From the NCBI GenBank assembly GCA_964485815.1, contig CAZAJX010000005.1:1-64000 (forward strand): DNA of 64,000 nt, given 5' to 3'. Position 1 is the stretch's first letter, and each line of letters starts with the position of its first letter. The DNA comes from SFLA01 sp964485815 (GTDB lineage Bacteria > Bacillota > Clostridia > Oscillospirales > CAG-382). The notes under the pieces were generated by a model that worked only from the letters and a program-made list of their open reading frames with translations, was not told the origin of the DNA and ran no database searches. Both the position numbers and the translations under genes were made by a program. Below, piece after piece: positions 26,314 through 35,117 of the stretch.

Positions 26314-27480
26314 ATGGAACGGACACGCCGTTTTACTGCTTTTATAATAACGCTTGTAATTATCGTTTCCCTTTGCTCCTGCGGACAGAACGATATACAA
26401 TTATCCGAGCTGAATATAACCAACTGTGAAAATACCACTCTGGAAACGGGAATAACCCTGCTTCTTGAAACGGATGCGCCCGAGGAATTGAAGGACGATC
26501 TGTTGTGGATAGCTTCAAGCGATTCCGTTACGGTGGACGGCACGGGACTGGTAACAGCCATGGAAGAAGGAACGGCGGCGGTAACTGTAAGCTATAAAGA
26601 GCTTCGGGACACCGTAATAATTTACGTTGTTGCCCCGAGTGAGGATAAAGAAGATTTAAACCTATCTGTAAATACCGAGGCGAGAGATGCCTTTTACGGG
26701 GACAGCGACCCTGCGGACAGCTATGAGGAAGCTTTGGAAAGATCTGAAAAAGGTATACTCTCCGGTGCGGAAAAAGTGCCCGACCAAGCGCCCGTGCTCG
26801 CCCTTTATATGCCTATGAAAAACGAAATGTACATACGGAACAACGTTCCCTATTTTGCCGATGAAAACACCTACGTTGTTGTGAATTACCGCGGCGAAGA
26901 GGTGTTCAGAGTGTACCGCGGAGGGGGTTACATTACCCTTGAAGAGGTTGCGGCATACGTTTTTGCTTTTGGTGATATTCCCGCTAATTACGTTTCAAGT
27001 AAAAGGACAGACCCTAAAAACAGCATTTGGGGCGAGAATTTAAGGCTGAACCACTCCAAGTTCAGCGGCAACACAAACAAGTATCCCTACGAGCCCGAGC
27101 TTCCCGAGATAAGCGGTTGCGGCGGTAATCTGCAATACTATGAGCTTGATGTCGGCACTACGGGTACGGATTGCGACCCCAGCTACTCTATAAAAACATA
27201 TAATGACGGAAAGCGTATAACCCGCGGTGCGGCACGAATCGTATACACCGCCTGCGACGTTAACGGCAACGATATTATTGATATAAACGAAAAATATCTG
27301 TTTTACACTTATAACCATTATAACGATTTTCAGGAATACCTGAATTACTACGGCGGCTGGGGAGAAATGTTCGGTAACATTACCGGCGGCGGACAGCTTT
27401 CATCAAAAAGCTATTACAACCCCACTCCCTACGTTCCCGTTATATACGACGATATTCGCAATTACAACGAAGCAGCATAA
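26314..27480 (+). CDS. Barnase-like secreted ribonuclease lipoprotein with Ig-like domain
   Basis: 388 residues, lipobox Cys about 23. Residues 28-108 form a BIG2-type Ig-like domain (LLWIASSDSVTVDGTGLVTA). Residues about 208-345 match the barnase/RNase N1-T1 pattern: EVAAYVFAFGDIPANYVSSK resembles barnase GVADYLQTYHKLPDNYITKS; YYELDVG (Glu277) matches its catalytic Glu73 region; RITRGAARIVYT supplies the Arg83/Arg87 positions; YNHYNDF (His335) matches the catalytic His102 region. An insertion lies between Glu and Arg blocks. Substrate would be extracellular RNA. No barstar-like inhibitor gene is adjacent, and a lipoprotein that folds outside the cell may not need one. A terminator separates it from the import operon. 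Confidence 0.75.
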   Translation: MERTRRFTAFIITLVIIVSLCSCGQNDIQLSELNITNCENTTLETGITLLLETDAPEELKDDLLWIASSDSVTVDGTGLVTAMEEGTAAVTVSYKELRDTVIIYVVAPSEDKEDLNLSVNTEARDAFYGDSDPADSYEEALERSEKGILSGAEKVPDQAPVLALYMPMKNEMYIRNNVPYFADENTYVVVNYRGEEVFRVYRGGGYITLEEVAAYVFAFGDIPANYVSSKRTDPKNSIWGENLRLNHSKFSGNTNKYPYEPELPEISGCGGNLQYYELDVGTTGTDCDPSYSIKTYNDGKRITRGAARIVYTACDVNGNDIIDINEKYLFYTYNHYNDFQEYLNYYGGWGEMFGNITGGGQLSSKSYYNPTPYVPVIYDDIRNYNEAA

Positions 27481-27484
27481 AAAG

Positions 27485-27536
27485 CATCCCCCACAAATGC
27501 TGTTTGCATTTGCGGGGACCCCGAAAATAAAAAAAA
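27485..27536 (+). repeat. Gene-end hairpin repeat, unit A
   Basis: CCCCACAAATGC pairs with TGCATTTGCGGGG and is followed by ACCCCGAAAATAAAAAA. It lies directly after the stop of the barnase-like gene. The ACCCCGA tail is shared with units B, D and others. Confidence 0.75.
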
Positions 27537-27586
27537 GTACCCCAAGAAAACTATCGTTTTCTTGGGGACCCCGAAAATAAAAAATC
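27537..27586 (+). repeat. Gene-end hairpin repeat, unit B
   Basis: CCCCAAGAAAAC pairs with GTTTTCTTGGGG, then ACCCCGAAAATAAAAAA, the same tail as unit A. The stem sequences differ but stay paired. Confidence 0.8.
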
Positions 27587-27619
27587 ACCCCAAGAAGATT
27601 TTTACTTCTTGGGGTTTTT
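27586..27619. terminator. Hairpin unit C, bidirectional terminator
   Basis: CCCCAAGAAG (27588-27597) pairs with CTTCTTGGGG (27605-27614), then TTTTTGG. It lacks the ACCCCGA tail. It sits 3' of both convergent operons and ends the surE transcript on the minus strand. Confidence 0.8.
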
Positions 27620-27622
27620 GGT

Positions 27623-28336
27623 TTATTTAAGGCGTTCAAGAACCTTATGGTCGGTTTTATCGTAAGTGAGAGGCGTAACGGAGATATAACCGCTTAAAAC
27701 CGCGTCTATATCCACGTCAAGGCTATCGAATTCCCGCATTACGGGACCGCCGAACTGCTGATATTCGTCCCCTTCCATATGAACGAACTCATCTGTATAA
27801 AACATTTGTCCCATTCGGGTAAGGCGTATTCCCTTTGCGGGAGAATGGGGAATGTTTACGTTAAAAAGATTACCGTAGCTGAACAGAGATCTTGCAAAGA
27901 AAAACTGCAGGATCATATCAAAATACTTTGGCGCATCCATAAGGATTTCAAAATCCGTAGATACGGCAACGCCTTTTATACCGTAGCGGCTTCCTTCAAG
28001 TACTGCGCCCACGGTGCCGGAATAAGATACGTCCCAGCCAAGATTATATCCTCTGTTAACTCCCGAAATGAGGAAATCGTATTTTCCCTTAAGTCCCGTA
28101 ACGGCGAACCGCACGCAGTCTGCGGGGGTAGATGCCACGCTGTAGCACTCTACGCCGTCAACAAGATTCACTTTTTTAACCTCTATACGGTTGCGGAAAT
28201 CTATGCTCTGGCTTTTTGCGCTTTGCTCTGTTTTGGGTGCGACAAGAGTTACCTCCCCGAACTGCTTTGCCCAATTTGCCAAGACGGGCAGTATGGGAGA
28301 TTCGATTCCGTCATCGTTGGTTATAAGAATTCTCAT
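27623..28336 (-). CDS. surE: 5'/3'-nucleotidase SurE
   Basis: 237 residues from the ATG at 28336, which overlaps the upstream stop by 4 nt (ATGA) with GAGGG at 6-nt spacing; an ATG two codons earlier is less well placed. The N-terminal MRILITNDDGIES carries the catalytic metal-binding Asp-Asp, and SGVNRGYNLGWDVSYSGTVGA is the second SurE signature. SurE dephosphorylates 5' and 3' nucleotides, ribo and deoxy. SNase and barnase leave 3'-phosphates, so this activity fits the facing operon. It is the last gene of the deo operon. Confidence 0.93.
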   Translation of the reverse strand: MRILITNDDGIESPILPVLANWAKQFGEVTLVAPKTEQSAKSQSIDFRNRIEVKKVNLVDGVECYSVASTPADCVRFAVTGLKGKYDFLISGVNRGYNLGWDVSYSGTVGAVLEGSRYGIKGVAVSTDFEILMDAPKYFDMILQFFFARSLFSYGNLFNVNIPHSPAKGIRLTRMGQMFYTDEFVHMEGDEYQQFGGPVMREFDSLDVDIDAVLSGYISVTPLTYDKTDHKVLERLK

Positions 28337-29310
28337 AGCCATCCCTCGTTTTCTTGTTTGTATTTTTTGAGCAACTCGTCCGCATCCTTAACAAGACGAC
28401 GCATTTGCGCGGTATTTTTCACGTTTGCTCCTGCGGCGCAGGCGTGTCCGCCGCCGCCGTATTTTTCCGCCAGCTCGCTTACCGTAACGAAACGGGAGCG
28501 AAGACGGACGCGGATATTATCCTCGGTTTCAATAAACGCCAGCCATATAAGGCTGTTTTTAATATTATCGATATATCCTACGCAAGCGGACGCATCCTCA
28601 ATGGAAAGTCCGTATTTTTCGCGGGTCTTTTTATCAACGTAAATATAAACCACGCCGTTTTCGGATATTTTCATCTTATCGTATACATAAGAACGGAATT
28701 TAAGGGTGTGGTATTCCTTCATATACAGATTTGCATACAGGGTATCAAGGTCTATACCAAGGTCTATAAGCATTGCCGCAAGACGAAGTGTATCTCCCGA
28801 AACGGAGCGATACTTAAACCGTCCCGAATCCGTAACCATTCCGCAGTAGATGTAAGTGGCCGCCTGAGCGTCTATCTTCAATTCGTCCTTGAAGACACTG
28901 TAAAACTCCGCGATCATTTCGCAGGAGGAAGAGTAATCCTCCATTATCCATTCCACGTCCCCGTAAGATTCTACGGGAATGTGGTGGTCTATTTTTACGA
29001 TACTCTTGCACAGCGAAAACTTTTTGTTGGAGATACGCGCCGCAGTTGCGGTATCCACCACTATTCCCAAGGCGTCTTTATACATTTCATCGGGAATAGG
29101 CTCGTCCTCGCCGCCCAAAAAGGCAAGGTGGGACGAATAATCGGAATTGAGAAGATATATCTCCTTTTCGGGAAAAGACAATTTAAGTATTCTGTGCAAT
29201 CCCTTGGAAGAGCCGATAGCATCTCCATCCGGCATCTTGTGGCGGAATATTATTATGCGGTCGTACGCCTTTATGGTGTCAAGCACCGCTTTCATTTGTT
29301 CATACTTCAT
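28333..29310 (-). CDS. nrnA: NrnA-like DHH phosphoesterase, copy 1
   Basis: 325 residues. DHH family motifs: RHKMPDGDAIGSS (motif I), DTATAARISN, KIDHHIPV (DHH motif), and the DHHA1 nucleic-acid grip GGGGHACAAGA near the C-terminus. NrnA enzymes hydrolyse short oligonucleotides of two to five residues and 3'-phosphoadenosine 5'-phosphate. GGGAG precedes the ATG. Its gene starts 1 nt after the stop of a paralogue and overlaps surE, so all three are translationally coupled. It differs substantially from copy 2, so the duplication is old and the two may have different substrates. Confidence 0.88.
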   Translation of the reverse strand: MKYEQMKAVLDTIKAYDRIIIFRHKMPDGDAIGSSKGLHRILKLSFPEKEIYLLNSDYSSHLAFLGGEDEPIPDEMYKDALGIVVDTATAARISNKKFSLCKSIVKIDHHIPVESYGDVEWIMEDYSSSCEMIAEFYSVFKDELKIDAQAATYIYCGMVTDSGRFKYRSVSGDTLRLAAMLIDLGIDLDTLYANLYMKEYHTLKFRSYVYDKMKISENGVVYIYVDKKTREKYGLSIEDASACVGYIDNIKNSLIWLAFIETEDNIRVRLRSRFVTVSELAEKYGGGGHACAAGANVKNTAQMRRLVKDADELLKKYKQENEGWL

Positions 29311-29311
29311 A

Positions 29312-30244
29312 TTATTCTCCCATAGCGTTAAGATCTGCCAAAAGCTGCATAGCCTCGTCTTTATCCTTTAAGGTTGCGCCGCTTGCCTTTTGGTGTCCGC
29401 CGCCGCCGTATTTAACGGCAATAGGATTGATATTATATTTATTTGAGCGTATTTCACACAAAACGCCGTTTTCGGTTTCCGTGAAATTCACCCAGCTATG
29501 TATACCTTTAATATCCGACATAACGCCAACCATTCCGCGGGATACGGTAAAGGTATCCGCACCGCAGGAGGCAACTTCATCAAGCGTATTGTATATATAC
29601 CCTACTCCGTTTGCGGTTACGTTGATCTTCAACGTAAAGCGGGCTCGCAGTTGAACGGATGAAAGCTCGTCCGAATACAGATTGCTGTATATATCGTTGG
29701 CATCGAATCCTTTGGAAATGAGGAATGACGCCATTTCAAAGGTCTGGGCATTGGTGCTGTCATATCTGAATCTGCCCGAATCGGTGATCATACCCGTATA
29801 CAAGGCTTTTGCCGCTTGAGAAGAAACCTGCAGACCTGCGGTTTTCGCCATACACGCAATAAGTCCGCAGCAGCTTTCGAAGGAAGTATCAACCACCTCT
29901 TCGTCCGCAAACTTTTGCACGAATATATGATGGTCCAGCCGTGCGGTGGCGGCGGCTTTGGAATAGCGGTCATCGCTGACAAGGGCAGGCGTAGCAGAAT
30001 CAAGAATGATAGCAAGGGCGTTTTCGTACGCGCTGTCATCTATGGTATCCATATCCCCGTCCGCAATAAAGGAATAACGGGGTGTCATATCGCCTACAAC
30101 GTAAACCTGCTTTTCGGGATAGGTTTCTTTTATAATATATTTAAGTCCCATCTGGCTGCCCAAAGCATCACCGTCAGGCTTTGAATGGCGGTGAATAATA
30201 ACAGTGGGATATTTTTCTATAAGTTGGATTATTTTTTGAAACAT
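29312..30244 (-). CDS. nrnA: NrnA-like DHH phosphoesterase, copy 2
   Basis: About 310 residues from the ATG at 30244 (AAAGGAAA upstream); an earlier TTG at 30265 is unlikely. Motifs: IIHRHSKPDGDALGS, DSATPALVSD, RLDHHIFV and GGGGHQKASGATL. All metal-binding His/Asp residues are present, so it should be active. Family role is degradation of dinucleotides and other very short oligonucleotides in the cytoplasm. Having two copies side by side in a nucleoside-catabolic operon suggests that the cell receives short oligonucleotides rather than only nucleosides (inference). Confidence 0.88.
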   Translation of the reverse strand: MFQKIIQLIEKYPTVIIHRHSKPDGDALGSQMGLKYIIKETYPEKQVYVVGDMTPRYSFIADGDMDTIDDSAYENALAIILDSATPALVSDDRYSKAAATARLDHHIFVQKFADEEVVDTSFESCCGLIACMAKTAGLQVSSQAAKALYTGMITDSGRFRYDSTNAQTFEMASFLISKGFDANDIYSNLYSDELSSVQLRARFTLKINVTANGVGYIYNTLDEVASCGADTFTVSRGMVGVMSDIKGIHSWVNFTETENGVLCEIRSNKYNINPIAVKYGGGGHQKASGATLKDKDEAMQLLADLNAMGE

Positions 30245-30272
30245 AAAAAGTGTTTTTCCTTTCAAGGCAGGG

Positions 30273-31475
30273 TTATTTATCGAAATATCCTTTGTATTCT
30301 ACCTGCAACTTGCTTTCGGGGAACAGATAGTGATGTAGGCTTATGAAATAATCGTCAGTCATACTGGCGATATAATCCACTATGATCTGATGATGATCGG
30401 AATTCTCATAGGGAATATCCCGCTTGTGGCGGTAAGAAGAATTAACGTAATCTATATGGTGGGTAAATACGGGGGACAAGCGATTATTTTGCTTGAGATC
30501 GTCAAGAAGCTGACAGTATATTTCCTCCATCATAGGCTTTACGCTGGCTTCGAACTTATCGTCCAGAGCGGCGCGGTTATATATAAGCTTATAGTTTTCC
30601 ATTTTGTACTTTCTCAGAGCGTTGAAATGCTCCTCGTCCAGCTTTATATATGGCTTTCCGTAGCTGTTTTCAATAACGTTTACCACGAGATTATTGATTA
30701 TCTCGGAATTTGCAGAGCCGATACAATCGTCAAAGGGTATATCCTCTGCGGGATTGATTATTCTTGCATCCTGTCTGTCCTTACCAAGATATGCGATAAT
30801 GTCCGAAAGACGCACCACCGCGCCCTCTAACGTTGAAGGCATTATTGATTTTGCAACGGCGGGGTCTGTATAGCATTTTTCAATAATGTCATCAAACTCA
30901 TCAAAACCGTTCACAGGCTGAGGATAATATTCCTCGCACTCGATCTCACCGTTGTGGGCGGCTATACCGTTAAGTGTCTGCAGGCTGAGGTTAAGAGGGA
31001 ATATTCCGTCCAGCACGCGGACGGAGTGTATGTTGTGGTAAAAGTGCCGTCCCGTATGACCAAAAGACAGTTCATCAAGAAATTTTTCTCCCGTATGACC
31101 GAAAGGTGTATGACCGATATCATGTCCCAGAGAGATAGCTTCGATAAGATCAAGATTAAGATGAAGCGCCGCGCCGATAGTGCGGGAAATTCTGGAAACC
31201 AACTGAACGTGCAGACTTCTGCGGGTGATATCATCGTTTTTCCAAAGAGAGAACACCTGAGTCTTATCGGTATAACGGTTGTAATAGGGACAATACATTA
31301 TACGGTCGATATCGTGAGCGAAGGTAGGACGCCAAACCGTAGGCACATCTCGATCTCGTTTTTGACGCAACACAACGTCCTTGTTTTTAAAAGCGGTATC
31401 CGGATAATTTCCGGTACGGTTGGCTTCTTCTATTTTTGCGGAAACCTCTGCTGAGAGGACCTCATATTTAGACAT
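30273..31475 (-). CDS. dgt: HD-domain dNTP triphosphohydrolase (dGTPase-like)
   Basis: 400 residues. HD metal site: RSLHVQLVSRISRTIG, LGHDIGHTPFGHTGE and later conserved Asp. The start RPTFAHDIDRIMYCPYYNRYTDKTQVF matches the dGTPase pattern of Arg-x-F-x-x-D-x-x-R-I-x-x-S-x-A-F-R-R-L-x-x-K-T-Q-V. It converts dNTPs to deoxynucleosides and tripolyphosphate. GGGAGGT precedes the ATG. In this operon it could feed deoxynucleosides to PdP and DeoD or balance salvage. Other HD phosphohydrolase activities cannot be excluded. Confidence 0.88.
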   Translation of the reverse strand: MSKYEVLSAEVSAKIEEANRTGNYPDTAFKNKDVVLRQKRDRDVPTVWRPTFAHDIDRIMYCPYYNRYTDKTQVFSLWKNDDITRRSLHVQLVSRISRTIGAALHLNLDLIEAISLGHDIGHTPFGHTGEKFLDELSFGHTGRHFYHNIHSVRVLDGIFPLNLSLQTLNGIAAHNGEIECEEYYPQPVNGFDEFDDIIEKCYTDPAVAKSIMPSTLEGAVVRLSDIIAYLGKDRQDARIINPAEDIPFDDCIGSANSEIINNLVVNVIENSYGKPYIKLDEEHFNALRKYKMENYKLIYNRAALDDKFEASVKPMMEEIYCQLLDDLKQNNRLSPVFTHHIDYVNSSYRHKRDIPYENSDHHQIIVDYIASMTDDYFISLHHYLFPESKLQVEYKGYFDK

Positions 31476-31506
31476 TTGTTTACCTCCCTTTTTGGTTAAA
31501 ATGGGG

Positions 31507-32817
31507 TTATATGCCGATCACCTTATATATAAGCGGCTCTTCTTCGGGTTTTACATTTCCAAAGGTTAACGCGGCCACAAGGGTACGCTCCGATACCTCC
31601 AACGTATGCTTCCGTTCGGTATACAGCCGTGCGATAATATCGCCCTTTTTCACCTTGTCGCCCGTCTTTTTATAAAGCATTATTCCGGCTTTGGGATCAA
31701 TAACATCGTCTGCTTTTTCTCTGCCTGCGCCCAAAAGCATTGCGGCAGTTCCGATCATCTCCGCGTTACAGCCCACAATATATCCGTCCGTTTCCGAAAT
31801 AATATCACGGGTATATTCTGACTGACCCATAAGGGACGGATTGCGGGCGTATTCTATATTTCCGCCCTGACAGGATATCCAACGGCAAAACCGTTCAAAT
31901 GCTTCACCGCTTTCAAGAACGGAAAGAACGTTGCTTTTGGCTTCTTCTATGCCGCACTTGCAGGAAAAGCTTACCATAAGAGATGCAAGAGTAACGCAAA
32001 TTTCACGCAGATCATCAGGTCCGCCGCCCTTCAAAACCTCCACAGCCTCGCTTACCTCAAGCAGATTGCCGATAGCGTTGCCCAAAGGTCTGTTCATATC
32101 CGTAATAACGGCGGCAATGTTTCTGCCGTGGGATACGCCTATTTTTACCATCATCTCCGCAAGACGGATGGCGTCTGCCTTTTCACGCATAAAGGCACCG
32201 CTTCCGCATTTAACGTCCAGAACGATAGAACGTGTGCCTGCGGCGAGCTTTTTGCTCATTATAGAAGAGGCGATGAGCGGTATGGTATCCACCGTAGCGG
32301 TAACGTCCCGCAGAGCGTATATTTTTTTATCCGCAGGGGCGAGATTTCCGCTTTGACCAATAACGGCAAGCCCTATATCCTGCACCTGATCAATAAACTG
32401 CTTGGGAGAAAGGGTGGTATGAAATCCATCAAAGGATTCCAGTTTATCCACCGTTCCGCCGGTGTGACCCAATCCCCGACCGCTCATTTTTGCAACTATG
32501 CCTCCGCAAGCGGCAACGATAGGTGCGACGATAAGGGTGGTTTTATCCCCTACTCCGCCGGTGGAATGCTTATCCACACTGCGGTCGCCGAAAACGGAAA
32601 GATCTACCGTGTCGCCCGAAAGTGCCATTGCCTCCGTGAGGTCGAATATTTCTTCGTCCGTCATTGAATTGAAGTACACCGCCATCAGCCAAGCGGACAT
32701 CTGGTAATCGGGAATATCACCCCGAGTATATGTGTTAACCATTTCGAAAAGCTCATCACGGGTAAGAGATAAGCCTCTCTTTTTCTTTTCGATAAGGTCG
32801 TACATTCTGATAGCCAT
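31507..32817 (-). CDS. pdp: Pyrimidine-nucleoside phosphorylase
   Basis: 436 residues, the length of bacterial pyrimidine or thymidine phosphorylases. It cleaves uridine, deoxyuridine or thymidine with phosphate to the base and (deoxy)ribose-1-phosphate. Signatures: KHSTGGVGDKTTLIVAP (phosphate and base site), SGRGLGHTGGTVDKLES, and LDVKCGSGAFM. The Lys-Ser-Met differences that separate PyNP from DeoA cannot be judged by eye; PyNP is usual in Firmicutes. GAGGAG precedes the ATG. It lies 15 nt after cdd. Confidence 0.95.
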   Translation of the reverse strand: MAIRMYDLIEKKKRGLSLTRDELFEMVNTYTRGDIPDYQMSAWLMAVYFNSMTDEEIFDLTEAMALSGDTVDLSVFGDRSVDKHSTGGVGDKTTLIVAPIVAACGGIVAKMSGRGLGHTGGTVDKLESFDGFHTTLSPKQFIDQVQDIGLAVIGQSGNLAPADKKIYALRDVTATVDTIPLIASSIMSKKLAAGTRSIVLDVKCGSGAFMREKADAIRLAEMMVKIGVSHGRNIAAVITDMNRPLGNAIGNLLEVSEAVEVLKGGGPDDLREICVTLASLMVSFSCKCGIEEAKSNVLSVLESGEAFERFCRWISCQGGNIEYARNPSLMGQSEYTRDIISETDGYIVGCNAEMIGTAAMLLGAGREKADDVIDPKAGIMLYKKTGDKVKKGDIIARLYTERKHTLEVSERTLVAALTFGNVKPEEEPLIYKVIGI

Positions 32818-32832
32818 AGTTACTCCTCTCTT

Positions 32833-33249
32833 TTAATCCACGTTATCTTTTGTAAACGCTTCGGGAAGCAGGTTTTCAAGAGTTATTATCTTCTCTGTTT
32901 TTCCGTCAAACAAAATAATTTCAAAATCCTTCCCGCAAAACTCCGCCATTACCTGCCTGCATACTCCGCAGGGCGCGCAAAACTCGGTTACGCCATTTTC
33001 CTGCTTTCCGCCCACAACCGCAATAGCCTTAAAGCGGTTTTCTCCGTTATGAACGGCGGTGAAAAACGCCACTCTCTCTGCGCAAACTGTGGGAGAAAAC
33101 GAGGCGGATTCAATATTTGCGCCCGTATATACCTTTCCCTCGACAGTAAGCAACGCCGCGCCTACGGCAAAAGACGAATACGGGCTGTAGCTTTTTTCTC
33201 TTGCCGAGATAGCCTTTTGAATTAAATCTTTATATACTGTGTTTTCCAT
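32833..33249 (-). CDS. cdd: Cytidine deaminase
   Basis: 138 residues from the ATG at 33249, 1 nt after the deoB stop; a longer in-frame start would run deep into deoB. It deaminates cytidine and deoxycytidine to uridine and deoxyuridine, which PdP then splits. Zinc and catalytic residues: TVCAERVAFFTA (Cys and Glu) and APCGVCRQ (two Cys). The N-terminal SPYSSFAVGAAL block is also typical of the small tetrameric enzymes. Confidence 0.95.
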   Translation of the reverse strand: MENTVYKDLIQKAISAREKSYSPYSSFAVGAALLTVEGKVYTGANIESASFSPTVCAERVAFFTAVHNGENRFKAIAVVGGKQENGVTEFCAPCGVCRQVMAEFCGKDFEIILFDGKTEKIITLENLLPEAFTKDNVD

Positions 33250-33250
33250 A

Positions 33251-34372
33251 TTATTCACCAAGCAGATATTTGATAACGGTATCCCGTATAACCGTAAATC
33301 CTTCGATAACGCCTTTGTTTTCGGGAACAATTCTGTTACCGTATACCAGCAGAGGAACGTATTCACGGGTGTGGTCTGTGCTGTTATCGGAAGGATCGCA
33401 TCCGTGGTCCGCGGTGATGATAAGCATATCATCCTTTTGCATATTCTTCATAAATCCGCCGAGCCAAATATCAAATTCGTTTAACGCACGTGCATATCCT
33501 ACGGCATCCTGACGATGTCCGTAAAGCATATCGAAATCCACGAGGTTTACAAAGCACAGCCCCGAAAAGTCTTTTTCGGCGATTTGGGATGTGATCTCCA
33601 TCCCCTCTTTATTGCTGTGAGTGGGATAGGTTTCGGTTATGCCCGAGCCTGCGAAAATATCGTTTATCTTGCCTACGCCGATAACGTCAAATCCCCTTTC
33701 TTTAAGGGTTTCGTTCATATTGCCGTGAGGAGGCTTAAGGGAAAAGTCCCGTCTGTTTGCGGTTCTGGTGTATGCGGAAGAAGTACCCGTAAACGGACGC
33801 GCAATAACCCGTCCCACGCCGTGGTCGCCCGTTAAAATTTCACGGGCAATTCCGCAAATGCGGTACAGTTCTGAAAGAGGAACCATTTCCTCGTGGGCGG
33901 CTATCTGGAACACGCTGTCTGCCGAGGTGTAGACGATAAGCTTTCCCGTACGCAAATGCTCATCCCCGTAATCACGGACAACCTCCGTGCCCGAATAAGG
34001 CTTGTTGCAAAGGGTGCCGTAGCCTGTTTTTTCCTCAAATTCCTTTATAACGCTTGCGGGAAATCCATCGGGATAGGTGGGCATAGCTTTATCCGAAACT
34101 ATACCTGCTATCTCCCAATGTCCCGTGGTGGTGTCCTTGCCCTTGCTGAGTTCCTTAAGCTTTGCCACGGAAGCAAGAGGCGAAACCACGGAAGGAATGC
34201 AGTCCACTCCGTCGATATTTCCAAGACCGAGGGACGTAAGATTGGGTATATTCAGTATTCCCGTGTTCCAAACGCTTAAAACGGTGTTTGCGCCCGCATC
34301 GCCGAAATCGGCGGCATCAGGGGCGGCGCCTATTCCAAAAGAATCCAGAACGATTAAAAATACACGTTTCAT
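33251..34372 (-). CDS. deoB: Phosphopentomutase
   Basis: 373 residues, somewhat shorter than the 390-400 typical of DeoB. It interconverts (deoxy)ribose-1-phosphate and -5-phosphate, feeding DeoC or the pentose phosphate pathway. Alkaline-phosphatase-superfamily metal motifs: VLDSFGIGAAPDAADFGDAG, GREDTTTG equivalent GKDTTTGHWEIAG with the phosphorylated Thr, and ITADHGCDPS...TDHTREYVPLL. GAGG precedes the ATG. Tightly packed between deoD and cdd. Confidence 0.95.
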   Translation of the reverse strand: MKRVFLIVLDSFGIGAAPDAADFGDAGANTVLSVWNTGILNIPNLTSLGLGNIDGVDCIPSVVSPLASVAKLKELSKGKDTTTGHWEIAGIVSDKAMPTYPDGFPASVIKEFEEKTGYGTLCNKPYSGTEVVRDYGDEHLRTGKLIVYTSADSVFQIAAHEEMVPLSELYRICGIAREILTGDHGVGRVIARPFTGTSSAYTRTANRRDFSLKPPHGNMNETLKERGFDVIGVGKINDIFAGSGITETYPTHSNKEGMEITSQIAEKDFSGLCFVNLVDFDMLYGHRQDAVGYARALNEFDIWLGGFMKNMQKDDMLIITADHGCDPSDNSTDHTREYVPLLVYGNRIVPENKGVIEGFTVIRDTVIKYLLGE

Positions 34373-34381
34373 TTATTTTCC

Positions 34382-35098
34382 TCAAAGTGAAGTTGCAACG
34401 TTAAGAGCAATTGTCATCATATCCGTAAAAGTGCTTTGTCTTGCATCCGCATCCAACGCCTCGCCACGGAGAATATGATCGGAAACAGTACAAATTGCAA
34501 GAGCGCGCTTGCCTGCGGCGGCAGCGTTCATATACAAAGCGGCGGCTTCCATTTCCACGCCGAGAACACCCATTTTATACCATCCATCGTTAAACGCGGG
34601 GTTTGCGTTATAGAACACATCGGAAGAAAGCATATTTCCAACGTGGTATCTTACACCCAGCTTTTCCGCTTCTTCAACGGTTTTACGTAAAAGAGAATAA
34701 TCTGCAATAGGTGCAAAGTTACCGCCAAGACCGTATTGCTCCTGATAAGAGGAGTTGGTGCAAGCACCCATACCGATAATAATATCACGAAGTTGAACCT
34801 GATCTGCAAGCCCTCCTGCTGAGCCGATACGGATAATATTCTCCACACCGAAAAAGTTGAACAGCTCGTAGGAATAAATGCCGATAGAGGGCATTCCCAT
34901 ACCGCTTGCCATTACAGACACGGGCACGCCGTTGTATGTACCGGTATATCCTTGAATTCCTCTTACGTTGTTTACCAGTACGGCGTTATCCAAAAAGGTT
35001 TCCGCAACGAATTTGGAGCGCAGGGGATCGCCGGGCATAAGCACGGTCTTTGCGAAATCTGCCGAGGTTGCTTTAATGTGAGGTGTATGCTGACTCAT
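34382..35098 (-). CDS. deoD: Purine-nucleoside phosphorylase, DeoD type
   Basis: 238 residues from the ATG at 35098 (AAAAGGAG upstream), the normal length of hexameric PNPs. It splits purine (deoxy)nucleosides with phosphate. Motifs: VLMPGDPLRSKFVAETFL, RIGSAGGL (phosphate site), GVEMEAAALYMNAA (ribose and base site) and TVSDHIL with the catalytic Asp. Fifth from the end of the pathway: its ribose-1-phosphate product goes to DeoB next door. Confidence 0.95.
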   Translation of the reverse strand: MSQHTPHIKATSADFAKTVLMPGDPLRSKFVAETFLDNAVLVNNVRGIQGYTGTYNGVPVSVMASGMGMPSIGIYSYELFNFFGVENIIRIGSAGGLADQVQLRDIIIGMGACTNSSYQEQYGLGGNFAPIADYSLLRKTVEEAEKLGVRYHVGNMLSSDVFYNANPAFNDGWYKMGVLGVEMEAAALYMNAAAAGKRALAICTVSDHILRGEALDADARQSTFTDMMTIALNVATSL

Positions 35099-35117
35099 AA
35101 TACATATCTCCTTTTTA

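Noticed and set aside
26314..27480. Barnase-like protein as a polymorphic toxin
   Set aside because: It has a lipobox, not a toxin export architecture, and no barstar-like immunity gene is next to it. A surface nuclease role fits better.
27485..27619. Three adjacent hairpins as a CRISPR array
   Set aside because: Stems differ, spacing is short and irregular and no cas genes are present. They are gene-end hairpins.
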